Shown: positions 9,901-20,228 of the stretch, piece after piece
How the letters are laid out: the number at the start of each line of letters is the position of its first letter
How positions within the stretch are numbered: position 1 is the stretch's first letter
Assembly (NCBI GenBank): GCA_905221605.1
Contig: CAJNDS010000580.1
Location: 443,276 to 507,275, forward strand
Direction of reading: 5' to 3'
DNA: 64,000 bases
Origin: Symbiodinium natans
Lineage: Eukaryota > Sar > Dinophyceae > Suessiales > Symbiodiniaceae
Translations under genes and position numbers: made by a program
Notes under the pieces: generated by a model
Database searches by the model: none
Told to the model about the DNA's origin: nothing
Seen by the model: only the letters and a program-made list of their open reading frames with translations

Positions 9901-10742
9901 GCCTAGAACCACCCACACCTATCCATTCTGCGCATTCTGTGGGAGCATAGGCTCTAGGGTGTCGGGTTTAGGGTTGTGAGAAGGTGAACTGCAACCAGGG
10001 GTGAAAATAACAACCACACGAACCGCTACCATCCCTACCTCAGTACTGCGATTATTGCTATGACTATTCTTATCACCCTAAACCCTAAACCCTAAACCCT
10101 AAACCCTCAACCCTCAACCCTCAACCCTAAGCCCAGATCATTATCACTATTCTTGTGGGCTGTCCCACGCGATGGAAAATTACAACTGCCTGACGTGACT
10201 TGGGACATGCGTTCAATACCCGCTGGTGCCCAGGGAGTCACAGCCTTCAAGTCATAATATGGAATCCATTCCGTACTCATAAAGATTCCTTGGGACGTTT
10301 CCCCTTGTACTAACAATCCTTAATCGGGACTATTCCAGGGGGTACTACAATGCCTATTGAGGACTGTTAGTGTAGGGGGTTAAGGGCTTAGGGTCTGGAT
10401 TGGGGTTTGGGGAGGGCTTTGGCCCAGAGGGCTTTCAGGGCTTAGGGTTCCAAGTGGCCTGACCCCCCAAACAGGCCCGTTTAATGTAGGGCCTAAATCA
10501 AACTCAGCTTCAGGGCTGAGGGTTCGGAAACCCGAAGCCTCAAGCCCGAAACTTGGGATGTTCCTCCTATACTAGCAGTCCCCTAATAGGGATTCTGTTA
10601 AAATAAAGGACTGCTGGCAGAAGGGGGCAACATCCCAACCCTGAACCCTAAACCGCAGTGGGCCCCCGGCGGCATGACAAGCCGCCAGAGGGCGCCGGAG
10701 GCGATCGTGGGCGCGAAGGCAGCGCCTCGAAAGCAGCCGCGG
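6975..10742 (-). CDS. Rhomboid-family intramembrane protease (multi-exon, partial)
   Basis: Several minus-strand islands between telomere-like tracts encode successive pieces of a rhomboid. The exon about 10737-10655 gives FAPTIASGALWRLVMPP, like the loop before TM2. The exon about 9455-9365 gives HASLSHVVANVLFQLRLG, the HxxxxHxxxN hallmark of rhomboid TM2. The exon about 8375-8284 gives VEEALGSPRFTGLYFGSG, then AFGTLVSAGG, like TM3. The exon about 7778-7715 gives APEKFAVGCSTSG, with the presumed catalytic Ser in GCS where other rhomboids have GASG. An island about 7065-6975 gives GALRMGVLGASVARAYL, fitting TM4. The final catalytic His helix is not visible and may lie beyond the LINE. Islands at 7217-7141 and 7500-7425 are also open on this strand but not placed. 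Rhomboids cleave transmembrane substrates within the membrane. Exon edges are approximate; the N-terminus is not identified. Confidence 0.6.
8358..8462 (-). repeat. Direct repeat flanking a telomeric tract at a rhomboid exon edge
   Basis: On the plus strand GCCGAGGGC(C/T)TCCTCGACCTTACC occurs at about 8361-8384 and again at about 8432-8455, flanking about 47 bp dominated by TTTAGGG/TTTGGGG. In the gene sense the repeat contains GGTAAGG, so the intron acceptor AAG|G and a donor-like G|GTAAGG both lie inside it. This fits insertion of telomeric repeat with a target duplication at an exon boundary. Confidence 0.6.
8925..9030. mobile_element. MITE-like hairpin element, family 2, copy 1
   Basis: CTTGGGGATGTCCCCC at the left and GGGGCAGCATCCCAAG at the right are imperfect terminal inverted repeats. 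The inner parts (TAGCAGTCCTT and AAGGACTGTTAG) are also complementary. It has no coding capacity. A similar element lies at 10552-10639 and a partial one at 10311-10380. Confidence 0.55.
9634..9730. mobile_element. Small inverted-repeat element
   Basis: GGAGGGAATGAGGGAATTAGG at the left faces TACCTCATTCCCTCACTCCC at the right, giving an imperfect hairpin of about 97 bp inside telomere-like repeat. The GGGAGTGAG/CTCACTCCC ends resemble those flanking the AT microsatellite intron at 24506-24716. Non-autonomous; could be an introner-type element. Confidence 0.45.
9766..9874. mobile_element. MITE, family 1, copy 1 (109 bp, fully palindromic ends)
   Basis: It begins CCCAAAGAGCCCAATATTGC and ends with the exact complement GCAATATTGGGCTCTTTGGG. 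Internal sub-palindromes are TTGCTTAATTAAGCAA and ATTTAAG-type arms. A second copy lies at 57697-57809. Both copies are flanked by TT on each side, which could be a 2-bp target duplication. Confidence 0.75.
10311..10380. mobile_element. MITE-like element, family 2, partial copy
   Basis: ACTAACAATCCTTAATCGGG faces ATTGAGGACTGTTAGT, sharing the inner arms of the 8925-9030 element but lacking the outer CTTGGGATGT ends. It is followed directly by a telomere-like tract. Confidence 0.4.
10552..10639. mobile_element. MITE-like hairpin element, family 2, copy 2
   Basis: CTTGGGATGTTCCTCCTATA at the left and GGGGGCAACATCCCAA at the right form an imperfect hairpin. The inner arms TAGCAGTCC and GGACTGCT match the family. 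It lies in the intron next to the rhomboid exon at about 10655. Confidence 0.55.
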
Positions 10743-13150
10743 CTTCTGGGGGGCTTTGGGGCTTAGGGGTTTGGAGAACCCTAAACCCGACACCCTAAAC
10801 CCGACACCCTAAACCCCCCCCAAACCCTAAACCCCAAACCCTAAACCCCAAACCCTAAACCCTAAACCCTAAACCCGAAACCCTAAACTGTAAACCGGGG
10901 CCGGGGATTCTCTCTTTCTCTGAGACGCAGCGAAAACATCCTGGATCTGCCTCTCCTGGCGAGCAACAGCAAGACAGCTGTGCTGGCATCTCTGTGGATG
11001 CACACGTATGCGTCTGTCTTTGAGAGGTAGGCCCTAAACCCTAGACCCTAAACCCTAAACCCTAAACCCTAAACCCTAAACCCCAAACCCAGGGGTTACA
11101 GGTTTGGAGTTTGGGGGCTCAGGGCTCCTCTGTCGCTGTGGGAGTACACTTCTGCCGCGATGCGAAACACAAAACGGGTTTAGGGTCTAGGGTGTAGGGT
11201 TGAGGGAAAAACAAAAAGTCGCCAAATGGACATGCTAAATACTAGGCACACTTATATATATATATATATATATACTTATGCTTATGTAGACCTATACTTC
11301 TACTTGTACTTGTACTTGCACGAATACTTTACTTCCATGTACTTGCACGAGTACTTTACTTCCATGTAAATGTTGATTTGCTCGTGGGCTTATTGTCAGA
11401 TCCATGTACTTGTAACTGCTGCAAAGCACACCTGTTACGCTAAAGGACACCCTAAACCCTAAACCCTAAACCCTAAACCCTAAACCCCAAACCCTAAACC
11501 CTAAACCCTAAACCCAAAACCCAAAACCCAAAACCCTAAACCCTAAACCCTAAACCCTAGACCGAGCCCGGGACCGCAGCTGTAGAGGCCGCAAGGAGTT
11601 GGCAGTCCACCTCGCAGGGCAATTGGGGTTTGGGGGTTAGGGTTTAGGGTTTGGGGTTTAGGGTTTAGGGTTCAGGGTTTAGGGTTTAGGGTTTAGGGTT
11701 TGGGGTTTAGGGTTTAGGAAGTTTAGGGTTTACGGTGTAGGGTTTCGTGCTTTAGGGTGTGTGGGGTTCAGGATCCAGAGCCAGCAGATCCCGCCCCAAA
11801 GTTGCCTGCTAGCGGTACGAGGTGGATCAGCACACCATAGGCAGCGATCTCGGCAAGGGACCTGAGCCATGGGTCCGGAAACCATAGCAACCCCTACTGG
11901 AGTTAGAGCTTCAAGGTCCAGAAACCTCTTTCCTTTCAACCTAAACGCTAAACCCTAAACCCTAAACCCTAACCCCCTAAACCCTAACTTCAAGAAGCCC
12001 CCCTGGGTGCGGGGCAGGGTTAGGAGCACGGAGTCATACTTGAAGCCGGGAAACAGCTTCTGCGGCAGGGGCTTTGGGTTCAGGGCACGGTGTTTGTTGT
12101 TGTGTAATTTGTGTTATGTAAATATGAAGGATTCCAAGCCATACATACTACTGGTACTTTCTAGCTGGGCTCCTGTGTTTGTTCATTTTGTTTACAGACT
12201 GGGAAACCCAAATTCCGGGTTTGCTCCCGAAGTGGGTCGAAAGATCTGTGGTTTAGGTTTAAGCCTGTTGGGCCTCATGGCTTTGGGGATGAGGGCGTGG
12301 GACCCAACACAAGGTGAATCTACTGTAAACCTTCAACAGGCTTTCTAGATTTTCGGGTCGGGCCCAGGCGATTCACGCGCATGGTCTACAAGTTTACGAA
12401 CAGGGCCCTGTTTCGGATGGGTTTAAGGTTTAGGGTCTAGGGTCTAGGGTTTAGGGTTAGGGTTTAGGGTTAGGGTTTAGGGTACAAAGTGGACAGAGCG
12501 ACAAACCCCTTTGGTCCGGCAAGGGCCATCCATGTAGGCAAAGATGGGCTGGGGGTTCTACTCCCTAAGCTCCAAGCCCCTCAAGCCCCAAACCCTGAAC
12601 CCGAAGCCCTAAACCCTAAACCCTAAGCCCTAAACCCTAAACCCTAAACCCTAAACCCTAAACCCTAACCCTAAACCCTAAACCCTAAACCCTAAACCCT
12701 AAACCCAGATCCTTCAAAACCCTGTCTGACAGCAATGCTCCTGCAGCTGCTGGGAAGCCTGGCGCGGGTTTTGAAGCGTGGCACTGCGGAGGTACAGGAA
12801 CCCTAAACCCGAAGCTTTGAACCTTGAACCGTAGACCCTAAACCCTAAACCCTAAACCCTAAACCCTAAACCCCAAACCCTAAACCCCAAACCCCAAACC
12901 CCAACCCCAAGAACCCTCAACTTGCGGGGAGGGAGGACTAATTACAAAGCAAGGCCAACCACTACTTCTGAGGGCGGCGCGGAACAAGACTATCACTTCG
13001 TATGAGGGTGTCACAAAACTTAAAGACACGGGCCAAGACGACTGCCCCTAGCTTCCAATGCGGAAGGCGTAAACCGTGATGTGCGGGGTATGGAGAATCC
13101 TTGCAAGATTTAGGGTTTAGGGTTCAGGGTTCAGGGTTTAGGGTCTAAGT

Positions 13151-13378
13151 CAGGCTGAAAGCAACTTAGAAGGCATTCTCGACATAGCACGTCCCCGTCT
13201 AGACGCACCACCCAACGTGCACTCAGAGTCTACTTACATGATTCCACAGCAGAGGCAACTCAACGACTCATGGACTGTGAGAACGAAAAAGCCTTCCCTG
13301 CGCAAAGTAGGGCTGAAGTGGAGTCCAATGATTGGGCCGGCGGGCTTTGTGCACTTCGAGGTTCAGGCGGGGTTTTAA
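13151..13378 (+). CDS. Terminal exon of an unrecognised protein
   Basis: An open frame of 75 codons between two telomere-like tracts, starting after a plausible acceptor region (TCTAAG or TCAG) and ending in TAA at 13376-13378. The peptide starts QAESNLEGILDIARPRLD and ends GPAGFVHFEVQAGF, with well-mixed composition and no repeats, unlike the surrounding DNA. There is no ATG in a start position, so upstream exons are expected. No family recognised. Confidence 0.4.
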   Translation, partial: QAESNLEGILDIARPRLDAPPNVHSESTYMIPQQRQLNDSWTVRTKKPSLRKVGLKWSPMIGPAGFVHFEVQAGF

Positions 13379-13876
13379 AGCGTAGTTTTAAGGTTTAGGG
13401 TTTAGAGTTTAGGGTTTAGGGTTTACGGTTTACGGGTTTAGGGCTTAGGGCTCTCATGGCTAGGATTTGGGGCTTAAGGCTTCCGGGGGGGGTGTTGAAC
13501 GCCTAGTTTCACAGAGGTTACCTTCGAGGGTTCTACGCCAAGGGCGCCCCCCCCCCCCCCCCCCTCAACCCAGGATACGAATTTGTTAGGGTTTAGGGTT
13601 TAGGTTCGGGGTTTAGGGCTTCGGGCTTAGGGCTAAGGGCTATATAAGTTTGAGATGCATTCGGCAACGCCTTCCTGTGCTCCGTTGCCCCAAGTACGAC
13701 TTCCACTTCTCACGGTCGTCGAGACCGAAAAAGTGTCCGGATTACAATTCGGAGAACGGATACTAGAATAAAAGTGGCAGGATTGGGAATTCAAAGTGAG
13801 CGGATTCGGACTCCAAAGTGACTGAAATCAAGTTCCTATCGCGTTTATATAAATGTATATATAAGTGTACAGAAGA

Positions 13877-14600
13877 GGAGAGAGAGAAGAGAAAGAGACA
13901 AAGAGACAAAGAGACAAAGAGACAAAGAGACAAAGAGACAAAGAGACAAAGAGACAAAGAGACAAAGAGACAAAGAGACAAAGAGACAAAGAGACAAAGA
14001 GACAAAGAGGCAAAGAGACAAAGAGACAAAGAGACAAAGAGACAAAGAGACAAAGAGACAAAGAGACAAAGAGACAAAGAGACAAAGAGACAAAGAGACA
14101 AAGAGACAAAGAGACAACGAGACCAAGAGACACAGAGAGACACAGAGAGACACAGAGAGACACAGAGAGACACAGAGAGACACAGAGAGACACAGAGAGA
14201 CACAGAGAGACACAGAGAGACACAGAGAGACACAGAGAGACACAGAGAGACACAGAGAGACGCCGAGAGACACAGAGAGACACAGAGAGACACAGAGAGA
14301 CACAGAGAGACACAGAGAGACACAGAGAGAGACAGAGAGAGAGAGAGACAGAGAGAGATGGAGACACAGATTGACAAAGAGAGACAGAGAGAGACAGAGA
14401 GACAGAGAGACAGAGAGACAGAGAGAGACAGAGAGACAGAGAGAGACAGAGAGACAGAGAGAGACAGAGAGACAGAGAGAGACAGAGCGAGACAGAGACG
14501 GAACCCGATACGGAGACGGAATCAGCGACAGAGACAGAACCAAAGACGGCGACAGAGACAAAACCCAAGACAGAGACAGAGACAGAGACAGAGAGAGCGA
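13877..14600 (+). repeat. Pure purine minisatellite tract (GAGACAAA, GAGACACA and GACAGAGA units)
   Basis: About 720 bp built first from GAGACAAA units (13890-14115), then 10-bp CACAGAGAGA units (14130-14330), then irregular GACAGAGA units. The plus strand is nearly all G, A and C with no T. Long open frames on both strands here are by-products of the repeat and not genes. Confidence 0.95.
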
Positions 14601-15856
14601 AGGTTTAGGGTTTTGTGTTTCGGGCTTACCCTAAACCCTAAACCCTAAACCCATATACAACTGGGCCTGAAGCCGCCGCCGCACAGGGGGTGGGGGTTGC
14701 GACTCCTGCAACGCTCTGCCCGAAGGTTCATAAGACATGACTACTTTCGGTTTTAGGGTTGAGGGTCTAGGGGCTTATTCAATAAGCAGTACTTGCACGT
14801 GGGGTGGTAAGCCCATTTGTAGCCCTGGGTAACCTACATAAGGCCAGTTTGCTAGAAGGATTATAGTCTTGCACCCTAAACTAAATACCCTAACCCCTAA
14901 ACCATAAGCCAGAAGCCAAAAATCACGAGCCAGTCAACTTCAAGCAACGAATTTCACCAAAGACCGAGAAGGGTTCTTGGCTTTGGGAACTTTGAGGTTC
15001 ACAATTCATGGTTCAGAGGATTTAGGGTTTTAGGTGTAGGGTTAGGGCTTAGGGTTTAGGGTTTAGGGTTTCGGGTTTCGGGTTTAGGGTTTCGGGCTGA
15101 CTTCCTTCAACACCGTCGCAAAACCTCGTGCCTGACATTGACCTGCAACCTGCTCTTAATCCTCTCAAATCTCTCGACACGAGGTTTCGCCAAAGCTGCG
15201 TTTGGCCTGGATCCATTGGGGAGTTATGTTGAAGCTCTACACTCAACAGCCGCCCGCAACAACTCAAAGAACCTGAAAACCCAGCTAGCCTGGACCCCCC
15301 CCCCCCCCCCCCCCCCCCGAAGAACTCTTACCGCTAACAGTGCTTGGTGGGTCTAAATCCTAAACCCTAAACCCCTAAACCCCTTAACCCCTAAACCCCT
15401 AAACCCCTTAACCCTAAACCCTAAACCCTAAACCCTAAACTCCACCGGCGCTCATCCACAAAGATCTCAACCGGCGCTGCGGCAGAGGACAGGCAGAGAC
15501 CTGGCTCCGCTTTCACCGTCAACTCTGGGCCTAAACCCTAAACCCTAAACCCTAAACCCGAAACCCTAAACCCTAAACCCTAAACCTTAATGCTACACCC
15601 TCAGCCCTAAACCCTAGTGTGTGGGAAGGGGCGCTGGAGCCGGGATTTCTTTGGAGCCGCGTCTGAAGAAGCTCGACGATCAAGCGTTTAGGGGTTTAGG
15701 GGTTTAGGGATTCAAGGGTTTTGGGTTTATGGGTTTAGGGGTTCAGGAGTTTAGGTGTTAAGGGGTTCAGGGGTTTAGGGTTTAGGGTTTGGGGTTTAGG
15801 GTGTAGGGTTTAGGGTTTAGGGTTTAGGGTTTAGGGTTTAGGGTTTAGGGTTTAGG

Positions 15857-16505
15857 GTGTAGGGTGTAGGGTGTAGGGTGTAGGGTGTAGGGGGGTTTTC
15901 CGGGGCTCAGCTTGTCGGCGGGCGGTTTGGGGCTTGGGCTTCTGGGTGTGGACTTCGGGTTTAGGGAGCGGGTTTGACTTTAGGGTTTAGGGTTTAGGGT
16001 TTAGGATTTAGGTTTAGGGTTTAGGGTTTAAGGTTTAGGGTTTAGGATTTAGGTTTAGGGTTTAGGGTTTAAGGTTTAGGGTTTAGGGTTTAGGGGTTGG
16101 GATTTAGGGTTTAGAGTTTAGGATTTGGGGTTTGGGGTTTGGGGTTTGGGGTTTGGGGTTTGGGGTTTGGGGTTTGGGGTTTGGGGTTTGGGGTTTGGGG
16201 TTTGGGGTTTGGGGTTTGGGGCTTAACCCTGAGCCTTTCTGTATCTCCAAACCCTACACTCAAAACACCCTATACCCGAAACCCTGCAATCCAAGCCTTG
16301 AACCTTAATCCCCACACCCCAGACCCTACACCCTGAACCCTCAAACCCTCAACTCTATGAACCCTGCACCCTAAACCCTAAACCCTAAACCCTGAACCCC
16401 TAAAATCATACAGCTGAGCCATGGTGCTTGGCGCTGAACACGGCTCCAGCAGCGCTGGGAGACACAGCGAGGCCTGAGGCTCTCCAAAACAATAGGGTTT
16501 AGGGT

Positions 16506-16558
<53 letters not shown>

Positions 16559-16790
16559 GGTTTAGGGTTTAGAGTTTAGGGTTTAGGGTTAGGGTTTAGT
16601 TTAGGGGTTAGGGGTTAGGGGTTAGGGGTTAGGGGTTAGGGGTTAGGGGTTAGGGGTTAGGGGTTAGGGGTTAGGGGTTAGGGGTTAGGGGTTAGGGTTA
16701 GGGGTTAGGGGTTAGGGGTTAGGGGTTAGGGGTTAGGGGTTAGGGGTTAGGGGTTAGGGGTTAGGGGTTAGGGGTTAGGGGTGAGGGTTT
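15857..16790 (+). repeat. Homogeneous blocks of variant telomere-like repeats
   Basis: Successive nearly pure arrays of different 7-mers: TGTAGGG (about 15857-15892), TTTGGGG (about 16120-16220), TTGAGGG (about 16503-16560), then TTAGGGG (about 16600-16782, roughly 25 copies). Each block is internally uniform, unlike a random decay of TTTAGGG. Confidence 0.85.
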
Positions 16791-17890
16791 AGGGTTTAGG
16801 GTTTAGGGTTTAGGGTTTAGGGTTTAGAGTTTAGGGTTTAGGGTTTAGGGTTTAGGGTTTAGGGTTTAGGGTTTAGGGTTCAGGGTCCGCCGAACCTGGC
16901 GGCGTGTTGGATGGTTTTGGGGGAAGGAACCCTCCCCCTCCCCTCCCTTACACCCCCAAAAACCTTAAAATGGTGGGGGGGGGGGGGGAGGGGGGGGGGG
17001 GGGGGGGGGGGTGGGGGGTCGGTGCACAATTTTTTCATGGAGCACGACGCAAACGCATCGACCCCAACCCCACACACCCCCCCCCCCCCCCACCCCCCAA
17101 CTCAGCCCCCCCCCCCACCCCACCCCCACACCCTGACCGACTCGTTGTGTTCGGGGTTTGGGGCTTGCAGCTTAGCTTAGGGACCACGCAGATGGTGCCA
17201 GATTTCGCAGAACGCAGGAAAACTACAACCCCCACCTCTCATTGTCTAACTCCCCCCCCCCTCCCTTACACCCCCAAAAAGCTTGCAGGACCGCGCCACC
17301 CGCACGACGTAAACGCATTGATCAGAGGCGGTTCAGAGGGCTCCTTTGGCAAAACCCCTCCAAACCCCCCCACCCCCCCCTACCCCCACCCTCCCCCCCA
17401 CCCAGAAGGTTGCCTGTGTTGCAACCTTGCCAACCACTCCAACAGTTCGAAGCCTCTACCCCCCCATTCCCACAACACGTCCTCAAACCCCCGAACCTTG
17501 GTTTAGGTGTAGAGTTTGGCGTTTAGGCTTTAGGGTAACAACAATTTCCGGCTTTGAGGGTTGAGAGGTTTCGGGCCTCTTGGGTCGGCGGCCTGAGCCG
17601 GAGGCTCCTAAATTTGGGGTTTAGGGTTTAGGATTTAGGGTTTAGGGTTTAGGGTTTTGGTTTCGGGTTCCAGTGGTTGCTTTCGGGGGTTTGGGTCTTC
17701 AGGGTTGGTGAGGCTTTTGGGCATTGAGTTCTCCGCACCACCGGTCCTGTTTGGCTCGAGAGTTTTGCAGAAAGCCTAGAAGCCCCCAAACTCCTAAGCC
17801 CCAAACTTCCCCAAACCCCGAAAGCTTCGGGTTTCGGGTTTAGGGTTTAGGGTGTCAGAGTTCGGGGCTTAGAGTTTCGGGGTTTGGTTA

Positions 17891-18040
17891 TGGCTTTACG
17901 GCTGCGACATGACCCCCTCATGGTGGGAGAACTTGGCGTGCGGCTTGGCCCCACTTCGCCGGGCCGCGGAACAAACCCTGCAGGCCATCCTGGGCGTTGC
18001 TGAGCTTCCGCTCCCCCCGCCAACCAGGAAGTTGTTTTAG
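17891..18040 (+). CDS. Terminal exon of an unrecognised protein
   Basis: A 49-codon open frame ending in TAG at 18038-18040, flanked on both sides by telomere-like tracts. The peptide includes YGCDMTPSWWENLACGLAPL and then RRAAEQTLQAILGVAELPL, a likely amphipathic helix. Composition is protein-like. No start codon at the left edge, so it would be a last exon. No family recognised. Confidence 0.35.
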   Translation, partial: WLYGCDMTPSWWENLACGLAPLRRAAEQTLQAILGVAELPLPPPTRKLF

Positions 18041-18785
18041 GTTTTCGGGTTGAGGGTTTAGGGTTTAGGGTTTAGGGTTTAGGGTTTAGGGTTTGGGGCT
18101 TAGGTGCCAGGTTGTGGGGTTTCGAACTGAGGGTTTAGGGCTTTAGGGTTTGGGGTTTCGGGTTCACTGTGAGGAGAAAAGAGCCATGCCGCCCCTTCCG
18201 GTTTCAAACCCTAAACCCTAAACCCTAAGCCCTAAACCCTAAACCCTAAACCCTAAACCCTAAACCCTAAACCCTGAACCCTGAACCCTGAACCCCTCCC
18301 CCTCAGGTCCAGCCATTCCCTGCCTAAACTGGTCGGGTTGTGAAGAGCCCCTCCTCGACTCTGACCCGCCCTAGGCTGCAGACACGCAGAACCTCCTATC
18401 GCTTAGGATGTAAGGTTTAGGGTTTGGGGTTTGGGGTTTGGGGTTCAGGGTTTAGGGTTTTGGGGTTTGGGGTTTAGGGTTTGGGTTTAGGGTTTGGGGT
18501 TTAGGGTTTGGATTCAAAGAACAAGGAGCTAGGGAGTCGCTGCACAGCTCCAGAAGCGCCACGCCGGCGCCCTGGACCCTGGCAGGGTGGGGAGGCTTGG
18601 GGTTTGGGGTTTAGGGTTTAGGGTTTCGGGTTTAGGGGTTTAGGGTTTAGGGTTTAGGGTTTGGGGTTTGGGGTTTCAGGCTTAGGGTTTAGTTTAGGGT
18701 TCAGCATCTCAAGTCCAAGCATTCACTAGTCAAGCAATTACTCCAGGAAAATACCCACCCGCCCAAAGAATCCAAAAAAATTAAG

Positions 18786-19236
18786 AAAATATTTCGCTTA
18801 TAGAACGACCTTGCCCCGCAAAAAATGACCTTGCCCAGTAAAAAATGACCTTGCCCAGTTAAAAAAGGACCTTGCCCAGTAACCCTCGTTTTTTAGACCG
18901 AACGACCTTGCCCAGTAAAAAAATTTCCTTGCCCAGAAAAAAATGACCTTGCCCAGTAAAAAAAAATGACCTTGCCCAGAAAAAAATGACCTTGCCCAGT
19001 AAAAAAATGACCTTGCCCAGCAAAATAATGACCTTGCCCAGTAAAAAGACGACCTTGCCCAGTAAAAAAATGACCTTGCCCAGTAAACAAATGACCTTGC
19101 CCAGTAAAAAACTGACCTTGCCCAGTAAACAAATGACCTTGCCCAGTAAAAAAGTGACCTTGCCCAGTAACCCTGTTACTGGGCAAGGTCATTTTTTTAC
19201 TGGGCAAGGTCATTTTTTTACTGGACAAGGTCTTTT
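18786..19236. repeat. 21-bp minisatellite with an internal inversion
   Basis: Units of ATGACCTTGCCCAGTAAAAAA recur about 15 times from about 18810 to 19170. After CCCTG the next units run in the opposite orientation (TTACTGGGCAAGGTCATTTTT, 19176-19236). The junction is a perfect palindrome around GTTACTGGGC, so the single strand can fold into a very long hairpin. Confidence 0.9.
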
Positions 19237-19525
19237 TTTGGTGTTCGGGTTGGCCAACCCTAGGCCCTGGCACGTCGGGTTTAAGGTGGACTCAGGGGTT
19301 TAGACATCCAAAAAGACCAAAATAAATCGAGGAAGATACCTTACCCCAAACCCGAGACCCGAAACCCTAAATTCAAGGGCTATTGGGCTCTGCTGGAATC
19401 AGAGTTTCAAGGTTGGAGGCTTTTGTGATTGCGGGCTCTCCGGGCGCAAGGTTGAGCTTGGGACACTTTGGCCGTTTCGGGTTTTAGGGTTTACGGGTTT
19501 TGGGTTTTGGGTGTGGTAACGTTGT

Positions 19526-20052
19526 TTGCGTGAGCTAAAAATTGGATGTCACGGGCCCACTCCCATGCGCGCGTCGCGTGGCTGTACACCCACCCCAAAC
19601 CACCCGGCGAATGGTATGTTTTTGGTCCTAAAGTTCTGGCTCATGGTCTTATCTGCCGTGGAGGCCCCTCATTCAGACAGCAACGGTGGTTGTTGTCACT
19701 CGGTACGAAGGGCTGGCCGCCCCGGCTTGACCTCCGCGTTAGGCCGAAGGCCGGAGAGCCGTCTTTTGGGCGTGGGAGAGCACCCTCCTTGGCTCAGGGC
19801 TGGCCGGAAAACATTGCCAAACTGGTCTTCCCGGATAGGCTGGGGGTCACCAGCAAAGTCCTTGGGTGCGTTTTGGTGAAGACCGATCGGGAGAACCGAA
19901 GCGCTCCCGTACCGAACCCCCAAACTGGCTGGAAAAACGGCTCTGCCGCCGGGCTGCCAACCTGGAGCAAGCCCTCCCTAGCTCCACCGCCCCAGCTGGC
20001 TTCGGGCTCTCTCGTGGTGCTAGCGAGCCCTCAACCAGGGTTTAGGGTTTAG
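19526..20052 (+). CDS. Uncertain open reading frame in a unique island
   Basis: The longest island free of telomere-like repeat in the left domain (about 19530-20038). One plus frame is open for 168 codons from 19546, including PENIAKLVFPDRLGVTSKV and an Arg/Gly/Pro-rich stretch, and ends inside the next TTTAGGG tract. A second plus frame is open for 117 codons. No motif recognised. It could be part of an exon, or non-coding GC-rich sequence. Confidence 0.2.
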
Positions 20053-20117
20053 GGTTTAGGGTTTGGGGTTTCGGGTTTAGGGTTTAGGGTTTCGGGTTTA
20101 GGATTTAGGGTTTACTG

Positions 20118-20228
20118 GGCCTGCCCGAGAAGGACACATCATGTGGCTCCGGGGGTGCTAGAAGCACACGGGAGCCCAGCATGGCGCGGGCAGAGTCAAG
20201 CTATATCATAGCGAAAGCAGAGGCCCAT
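20118..20228 (+). CDS. Exon of an unrecognised protein with a consensus donor
   Basis: Open frame after a TTTAGGG tract, encoding a peptide that ends SMARAESSYIIAKAEAH and runs directly into GTAAGT at 20229-20234, a textbook splice donor. Downstream on the same strand, about 20283-20477 is open (ADAAGVVDVRLPDPLNVYKC) and may be a following exon. Family unknown. Confidence 0.35.

Noticed and set aside
13763-14648. Long Ser/Leu/Cys-rich and Arg/Asp/Glu-rich open frames
   Set aside because: They are the six-frame reading of a purine minisatellite; all frames are open because the strand lacks T and stops.
16880-17564. Pro/His-rich frames near 17 kb
   Set aside because: They follow from poly-C and poly-G runs; no splice signals or protein-like segments.
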